49,279 nt of DNA, from the NCBI GenBank assembly GCA_003223875.1, contig QHWY01000237.1:1-49279 (forward strand), in the 5' to 3' direction. This DNA comes from Acidobacteriota bacterium. Lineage in GTDB: Bacteria; Acidobacteriota; Terriglobia; 20CM-2-55-15. Below the pieces are notes generated by a model. That model was given only the letters and a program-made list of their open reading frames with translations. It was not told the origin of the DNA and made no database searches. Position 1 is the first letter of the stretch. Each line of letters opens with the position of its first letter. The position numbers and the translations under genes are program-made. Shown piece after piece: positions 44,330 to 49,279 of this stretch.

Positions 44330-45508
44330 ATGGCGTTGCCGCAGTGGCGTAAAAATCAGATCGCCGTCACAATCTCCAGCGCATTCCTGAATTTCGGATA
44401 CACGCTCGTCATGTCCTTCCTGCCGATCTACGTGCGCGAGTTAGGTGTGCAATCCACTGGGGGCATCGCATTCTGGAGCGGACTGATTCTCGGTTCCAGC
44501 CCGATGATGGCCTCACTGGTTGGACCACTGTGGGGACGTCTCGGCGACCGAAAAGGCATGCGTCTGCTCGCCACACGCGCAACGGCAGCAAACAGCGTTT
44601 TCTGGGCTTTGATGGCGCTTGCTCAAAATGTGTACCAGTTATTTCTGCTTCGCATCGTTCTCGGATTGCTCGGCGGATTCAACAATACTGCAGTGGCGCT
44701 TGTCACCCAGCTTGCGCCAAAAGAAAAAGTTCCATCGATAATTGGATCGCTTCAATCGGTGCAAATTCTCAGCGCGGCAATAGGCCCGTTCTTTGGAGGA
44801 ATTCTGGCCACATCAATAGGTGTCCGAAACACATTCATCGTGACGGGCATCATGAATTTCGTATCTCTGCTGAGCATCCTGTTTTTGTATAGGGATGCCG
44901 ATATAGAGAAGCCTCCACAGGAAAGCTCGACCGAACCGTCGGCATCCGGATTCTGGAAACGCCCCGAATATTTCACTGCGCTGATGATTCTGTTTTTCGT
45001 AAACATGGCGGACCGTACTTTTGGCCCGATCATTCCGCTATTTCTTGAAGAGCTGGGAACACCGCGAGCGGGACTCGAAATGGTGGCGGGGGCGCTGATT
45101 TCCGTAGCGGCGTTCGGGGAAGCATTGTCGGCATGGCTTTCCGGCAAGCTGGCGTCGCGCGTTTCGCTGAGACGTCTGATAACGGGACGGCTAGTCCTGA
45201 GCATACTGGTCCTGGCTCCGATGGTCTTCGTCCATTCAGCTAAACAATTTTCGGTTTTGCGCGTGCTGCTGGCACTGCTGGCAGGAGGAACGCTGACGCT
45301 CGCACTTAGCGCCGCGCATCATGTCATCCCGGGAGAGCACCGCGGCACTGGCTTCGCCCTGCTCTCCGGAACAAGCACGTTCGGCGGCGCCGCCGGACCG
45401 ATCATTTCCGGTGCCATTGCGGGTTTCAGCATCCGCTCGATTTTCATTTTTAATTCCGTGGTCTATTTACTAATGCTTGGGTTTGTTCACCGAAACGTCC
45501 GGCATTGA
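44330..45508 (+). CDS. Major facilitator superfamily transporter
   Basis: This is a 392-residue protein with about 12 hydrophobic helices. The MFS signature between helices 2 and 3 reads GPLWGRLGDRKGMRLL. A second GxxxxR-like stretch (WLSGKLASRVSLRRLITGR) starts the C-terminal half. It is third in the aminotransferase-NUDIX operon. The substrate is unknown; similarity of length and loops suggests a drug-type (DHA1) exporter. Confidence 0.85.
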   Translation: MALPQWRKNQIAVTISSAFLNFGYTLVMSFLPIYVRELGVQSTGGIAFWSGLILGSSPMMASLVGPLWGRLGDRKGMRLLATRATAANSVFWALMALAQNVYQLFLLRIVLGLLGGFNNTAVALVTQLAPKEKVPSIIGSLQSVQILSAAIGPFFGGILATSIGVRNTFIVTGIMNFVSLLSILFLYRDADIEKPPQESSTEPSASGFWKRPEYFTALMILFFVNMADRTFGPIIPLFLEELGTPRAGLEMVAGALISVAAFGEALSAWLSGKLASRVSLRRLITGRLVLSILVLAPMVFVHSAKQFSVLRVLLALLAGGTLTLALSAAHHVIPGEHRGTGFALLSGTSTFGGAAGPIISGAIAGFSIRSIFIFNSVVYLLMLGFVHRNVRH

Positions 45509-45546
45509 GAGCCGGCGAGCGAAACGCGGATTGGCCCGTCTAAAAC

Positions 45547-46623
45547 TTAGTCGCCGAAGCAGATGCCGATCTCGCGTGCGGATTCGATGATGTCATTGTC
45601 CACCGGGACGGTTTTCATCCGGCCGATAGCTGCCCGGATTGGGATCGATTTCACATCCGGAGGTACCAGCGCCACCATACGTCCGAATGCGCCTTTGCGG
45701 ATCAGGCGTGCGGCTCCGGCTCCGAAGCGGGTGCCAAGGACGCGGTCGAAGGTCGTCGGAGGGCCTCCGCGCTGCAAGTGACCAAGCACAACGACGCGTG
45801 TTTCCTTCCCTGTTAATTCGGTAATGGCGGAGGCCACGCGTTCGCAGATTCCGCCAAGACGTTGCTCGCGGCCCGCACGTTTCGCTTCGGTGTATGTGGG
45901 CACGCCGCCCGCAGGGAACGCACCTTCGGCCACCACGACAATACTGAAATGTTTACCCAAACGTTCGCGAGTCATAACAGTGTGCGCCACTTTGGAGATG
46001 TCGTATGGAATTTCTGGGATGAGGATGACGTCGGCGCCGCCGGCGATTCCGGAATGAACGGCGACCCATCCGGCTTGCCTGCCCATGACTTCAACGACAA
46101 TCACCCGGCGGTGACTTTCGGCCGTCGTGTGCAGTTTATCGAGGGCGTCGCGGGCGGTGTTGACGGCGGTGTCAAAGCCAAAACTGATGACGGTGCCATC
46201 GATATCGTTATCGATGGTTTTGGGTACTCCTACGAGCGGCATGCCTTTTTCGTAAAATCTTTCAGCGATGCTGAGTGTTCCATCACCGCCAATGACAATC
46301 AGGCCATCAAGCCCCAGCTTGCGGAAATTAGTGACCACAGTATCCGAAATATCCCGTTCGATGGTCTTTCCGCCTTGCGCCAGACTTGGATACGAAAACG
46401 GATTGGCCGCGTTCGTTGTACCGAGAATCGTACCTCCGAGATGGAGAATGCCGGAAACGCTCGCCGCGTTCATGGGCCGAGTGTGCGAATGGACCAAGCC
46501 ATCAAAACCTTCTTCGATTCCCAGGACTTCCCATCCAAATCCGACAGACGTTTTCACGGCGGCCCGGATAACGGCGTTCAATCCCGGGCAATCGCCGCCG
46601 CCCGTGAGGACGCCCACTCGCAT
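45547..46623 (-). CDS. pfkA: 6-phosphofructokinase
   Basis: This is a 358-residue glycolytic enzyme. The N-terminal phosphate loop is VGVLTGGGDCPGLNAVIR. The nucleotide-specificity pair is G at GGDG (112-115) with K135 in PKTIDND, which is a mixed signature: ATP types have G and G, pyrophosphate types D and K. Catalytic TIDNDI and the MGRQAGWVA block are intact. A good AAAGGAGAGG site precedes the ATG. The likely donor is ATP, but this is a point to check. Confidence 0.92.
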   Translation of the reverse strand: MRVGVLTGGGDCPGLNAVIRAAVKTSVGFGWEVLGIEEGFDGLVHSHTRPMNAASVSGILHLGGTILGTTNAANPFSYPSLAQGGKTIERDISDTVVTNFRKLGLDGLIVIGGDGTLSIAERFYEKGMPLVGVPKTIDNDIDGTVISFGFDTAVNTARDALDKLHTTAESHRRVIVVEVMGRQAGWVAVHSGIAGGADVILIPEIPYDISKVAHTVMTRERLGKHFSIVVVAEGAFPAGGVPTYTEAKRAGREQRLGGICERVASAITELTGKETRVVVLGHLQRGGPPTTFDRVLGTRFGAGAARLIRKGAFGRMVALVPPDVKSIPIRAAIGRMKTVPVDNDIIESAREIGICFGD

Positions 46624-46715
46624 AGATCCTCTCCTTTCGGGTGGGAAATTGTTCTTGAAAAATCAACTTTTTTAAAGGTATTTCATTTAGGCTTACCAAT
46701 GGAGGTTAATAACGC

Positions 46716-46952
46716 ATGAGACGAAGTGCTGTGGCCATAGCATTAATCGTAGTCCTGGCCGCCACCTCGATGACTGTCTGGGCTCAGGCCAAGAAAGCGC
46801 CTGAGAAAGCCAAGGATCCCGTTTGCGGAATCATGGTCGATAAGGATCCGAACCTCTCGACCGAGTATAAAGGCGAGAAGTATTACTTCTGCTCAAAGGC
46901 AGACATGGAGAAATTCAAAAAAGAACCCGAAAAGTACGTAAAGAAGAAATGA
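46716..46952 (+). CDS. Secreted YHS-domain protein
   Basis: This is a 78-residue protein with a signal peptide (1-23, LIVVLAATSMTVWAQ). The mature part is one YHS domain: KDPVCGIMVDKDPNLST, then YKGEKYYFCSKADMEKFKK. The two cysteines probably bind a metal such as copper or iron, as in TRASH-like proteins. A GGAGG site lies 11 nt before the ATG. It is divergent from pfkA. Confidence 0.85.
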   Translation: MRRSAVAIALIVVLAATSMTVWAQAKKAPEKAKDPVCGIMVDKDPNLSTEYKGEKYYFCSKADMEKFKKEPEKYVKKK

Positions 46953-47033
46953 ATTGCAAATTGCAGGTTGGAAATTGCTGAATCTCAAATTTTCGGAAAT
47001 GAAGCAATGAAAAAACCTCGAATCTGCAATCTG

Positions 47034-47702
47034 CTATTTTTTGGCTTCCTCGAATAACCGGCAGGCCCGGGTGGGATTGAAAACCCCGCAAGTGCAAAAT
47101 CGAGCAAGTGTCGCGGATGCTTCCTCGGGAGAGCGTCTTCCTTGCTTCACCCACTCTATGAGTTTACGAACGAAGGTTGAAGACAGCATGCCGTGGCCGC
47201 ACATTGTGGCGAGCTCGAGCGTCTGTCGGTCGGCCATGCGGTCGGTTTGCCCGAAGAATCCCAGCGAATATTCCACGCTGTGGCGTTCCAGGCCCGCGCG
47301 GCGTGCACAGTCCTGAGCCTTGTCGAGGGCCGCGCTGATGTTGATGGAGAGTCCTAGGTCGGCTTCCTTCAATTCTTTGATGAATGCGACGACGGTATCG
47401 GCATTGTCGAAGACGGCAGCTACCGTTGACGGATTGGATACACCACCTACGACAGTGTCGAAATCGGTCGCAACCTGACGCCGCCAGTGCACCGTCGGGT
47501 TCAGCTCCTTCGACGGCCGAAAGATCGCGCCATGACTGGCGTCACCCATATTTACAGGCTGGTATTTGCGCGCAATTTCGAGAAAGCGGCGTTGTTTCTC
47601 GACCGCGTTCGAATCATTGATGCCGCGAGCCGGAATCGCGAATACGATGTAATCGTCGCTGAAGCTTTCGGCCGAACCGTAACGATGCAGAGTATTTGTC
47701 AT
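47034..47702 (-). CDS. Unrecognised cysteine-containing protein paired with ferredoxin
   Basis: This is a 222-residue cytosolic protein. Visible features are HGAIFRPSKELNPTVHWRR, a region VVGGVSNPSTVAAVFDNADTV, then ATMCGHGMLSSTF, and a C-terminal cluster FCTCGVFNPTRACRLF with three cysteines that may hold an Fe-S cluster or zinc. It begins 2 nt after the stop of the ferredoxin-like gene, so they are co-translated. I cannot assign a reaction. Confidence 0.7.
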   Translation of the reverse strand: MTNTLHRYGSAESFSDDYIVFAIPARGINDSNAVEKQRRFLEIARKYQPVNMGDASHGAIFRPSKELNPTVHWRRQVATDFDTVVGGVSNPSTVAAVFDNADTVVAFIKELKEADLGLSINISAALDKAQDCARRAGLERHSVEYSLGFFGQTDRMADRQTLELATMCGHGMLSSTFVRKLIEWVKQGRRSPEEASATLARFCTCGVFNPTRACRLFEEAKK

Positions 47703-47704
47703 AA

Positions 47705-48499
47705 CTATGCGTGTCCGAGACCCAGGTTGGTCTTGCCTCGCACGAACGAAAATCCCTCTTCGTTGAGGATGGCGTCCAATGCGCTTCCACCGGACTGATC
47801 GCAGCGCGTGGCCACACCTACGGCGACGACGGTGTCGAGTGTCTTTGAAACCTCATCGACGCGGCGAAGCACCGCTGGAACATTGTCGACACGAGTCTTG
47901 AATTCAACGATTGCGGAAAGGATCTTCTCGTTGAGGATGTCGTCTCGGATCTTCCCGGTCTTTTTGTCGGTCATCATGTGCGTGACCGGGTTCTTTGGTT
48001 CGAACTCGATGCCGACTTGAGCCAAAGCCTGGGTCATTTTTTCGATATCGCGAAAACGCACTCCAACACCCGGCCGCCCAAACTCGACAACGTAACCCGC
48101 CTCGCCGATGCCGACCCGGTTGGTTACGTCGTTGGTCTTCACTTCTTCTGTGCCGCGTCCGTGAACTCCCGTACTTTCATGCGTCACAATCGGATCGCTG
48201 AATGCGCGCCGGACAATACGAGGCCACGCCAGTTCATCGGGAGTAATCGCCGAAGTCGGGCAAACGTCCGGCTCGGGATCGAACCGCAAGCGGAAGACCT
48301 TCAATAGTCGCCGAATGCCGCGCACCAGAGTAGGATTGAGCCTCTCCATACTCATCCCGCGGAAACACGTAAAGCACTCGACGCATTCGTCTGCATTGAC
48401 GTAGGCGCGGTTCTTTACGGAATCGATGGAAATCGCCCCCATCGGACAAATTGCCACGCAGTTGCCGCACGCCACGCATTTTTGTTGGTCGATGCGCAT
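47705..48499 (-). CDS. 4Fe-4S ferredoxin-like protein with unknown C-terminal domain
   Basis: This is a 264-residue protein. One canonical cluster is CVACGNCVAICP (C8, C11, C14, C18). A second, unusual set is C39, C42, C45 (CVECFTC) with C80 (DVCP) after a 35-residue gap. The remaining ~180 residues (GVHGRGTEEVKTNDVTNR and VRFRDIEKMTQALAQ) are of no family I know. The ATG at 48499 gives a standard ferredoxin start. It probably passes electrons to the product of the co-translated 47034 gene. Confidence 0.75.
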   Translation of the reverse strand: MRIDQQKCVACGNCVAICPMGAISIDSVKNRAYVNADECVECFTCFRGMSMERLNPTLVRGIRRLLKVFRLRFDPEPDVCPTSAITPDELAWPRIVRRAFSDPIVTHESTGVHGRGTEEVKTNDVTNRVGIGEAGYVVEFGRPGVGVRFRDIEKMTQALAQVGIEFEPKNPVTHMMTDKKTGKIRDDILNEKILSAIVEFKTRVDNVPAVLRRVDEVSKTLDTVVAVGVATRCDQSGGSALDAILNEEGFSFVRGKTNLGLGHA

Positions 48500-48569
48500 A
48501 AATGCAAGATAAGTATACCTTCTCCCTCCGAAAGAGGGGTTTGAGTATTTTATTCTCGGAGACACCCGT

Positions 48570-48587
48570 CGCCATGCTAATATGGCG
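48570..48587. promoter_or_regulatory. Small palindrome upstream of the desaturase
   Basis: CGCCAT and ATGGCG flank GCTAAT, 26 nt before the start codon. TAATAT within it could be a -10 element. It may be an operator for the desaturase, but this rests only on symmetry and position. Confidence 0.3.
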
Positions 48588-48613
48588 AACCCTTGTGTAG
48601 GAGGATTTCTGAC

Positions 48614-49279
48614 ATGAATAGATCGGCTCTAGCGGAAAAACATCCGTGGACGCTTCCCTGGTGGAGGGCAGACGGAGAGAATTTCTGGACCATGATTTAT
48701 ATCGTGACCGTTCATATTTTGGCCGTTGTCGGACTTGTACTTTTTCCGCTGCCCGGCTGGAAAATCTTCTTCAGCGCACTTGCTATCGCAACCTTAGGCG
48801 GTTTTGGAACGACGATCGGTTTTCATCGCGGCCTTGCACATCGCGCCGTCAAACTCAACCCTGTGGTTGAACAATTTCTGATTTTTTGCGCGGTTTTTAA
48901 CGGCTCCGGCTCGCCGAGCACATGGATCGCGAACCACCGGAATCATCACGCGAATTCGGACACCATTGACGATGTCTCCAGTCCCCGGCATGGCGGGTTT
49001 TGGTGGGCGCACCTGCGATGGCTTTACCAGTGGGAACCGTCGAGTATGAAAAAGTGGTGCCCCGATATTATGCGGCCTCGATACGTTTTTTGGACGAAGG
49101 TGCAAATCTTTCTGGTCGCCATTTCGATCGGTTTTGGCTATTTCCTGTTTGGCTGGGCCGGTTTCTTCTGGGTCGGTGCCATTCGAATGTTCTATTGCCT
49201 GCACATGCAGTGCTTCGTCAATAGTTTGCTTCATCTCAAGCCCGGTTTGCCGGAGGGCGTCGATTCAAGCCAAAACATC
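48614..49279 (+). CDS. Fatty acid (acyl-CoA type) desaturase, 3' end outside window
   Basis: The first 222 residues are visible. AGGAGG precedes the ATG at 9 nt. Two membrane segments (IVTVHILAVVGLVLF and the following FFSALAIATLGGFG) precede the first histidine box HRGLAH. The second box is NHRNHHANSD, both as in delta-9 type desaturases. A further hydrophobic pair (VFWTKVQIFLVAISIG, then GYFLFGWAGFFWVG) follows. The third histidine box would lie beyond the window. It introduces double bonds in membrane lipids using iron and oxygen. Confidence 0.88.
   Translation, partial: MNRSALAEKHPWTLPWWRADGENFWTMIYIVTVHILAVVGLVLFPLPGWKIFFSALAIATLGGFGTTIGFHRGLAHRAVKLNPVVEQFLIFCAVFNGSGSPSTWIANHRNHHANSDTIDDVSSPRHGGFWWAHLRWLYQWEPSSMKKWCPDIMRPRYVFWTKVQIFLVAISIGFGYFLFGWAGFFWVGAIRMFYCLHMQCFVNSLLHLKPGLPEGVDSSQNI

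Noticed and set aside
45862..46719. Plus-strand frame of 285 codons
   Set aside because: It is antisense to phosphofructokinase; the enzyme motifs are on the other strand.

Overview
The window reads as chromosomal DNA of a GC-rich, Gram-negative, probably aerobic soil or sediment bacterium. The best guess is an Acidobacteriota-like lineage. The reasons are the many secreted paralogous 'WEGDTLVV' proteins, DUF6644- and DUF6152-like proteins, cytochrome c/PHM-type proteins, the ECF sigma/anti-sigma/DUF4097 cassette and several families of palindromic repeats. This assignment is inference; there is no rRNA gene to anchor it. I see no tRNA, rRNA or CRISPR array.

Layout. 0.2-3.4 kb (minus): a redox operon with a c-type cytochrome/copper-monooxygenase-like protein, a SoxC-type molybdenum sulfite/sulfane dehydrogenase and its c-type cytochrome. 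3.9-8.7 kb: a small helix-hairpin-helix protein, an ABM-like protein, a regulator-less AAA+ protein divergent from an ECF sigma factor, a C39-peptidase ABC exporter and one or two tiny ORFs, which together look like a peptide-export locus. 8.7-21.7 kb: an accessory block with four paralogs of one secreted family, a Tat-exported flavoprotein, an Ig-like protein, two related membrane proteins, a DUF6152-like protein, an unrecognised secreted protein and an RnfD-like/Sel1 fusion. 21.7-30.8 kb: housekeeping genes, namely citrate synthase, SAM hydrolase, the thiolation set iscS-iscU-mnmA, rlmD and comEC. 30.8-38.8 kb: envelope genes, namely a LysM lytic transglycosylase, a sigma/anti-sigma/DUF4097 operon, a double M16 peptidase and tsaE. 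38.7-42.5 kb: nnrD and tsaE are split by a 1.5-kb insertion bounded by ~165-bp direct repeats, followed by a peroxiredoxin gene. 42.6-49.3 kb: an aminotransferase, NUDIX hydrolase, MFS transporter, phosphofructokinase, YHS protein, a ferredoxin pair and a fatty-acid desaturase cut by the window end.

The strongest unusual signal is at 41978-42541. It is a secreted peroxiredoxin with an in-frame UGA exactly at the peroxidatic cysteine (PxxxTxxU), followed 10 nt later by a 6-bp hairpin with an AGUU loop that fits a bacterial SECIS element. The protein otherwise has no cysteine, so it would be a one-selenocysteine peroxiredoxin. Second is the repeat-bounded module between nnrD and tsaE, where each repeat carries a remnant of the neighbour gene. 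Third is the set of palindromic repeats: a 129-bp MITE with terminal inverted repeats and an exact 8-bp target duplication, REP-like doublets whose hairpins covary, and a 76-bp perfect palindrome present twice with compensated differences. Some of these abut or overlap gene ends and start codons and may affect their expression.
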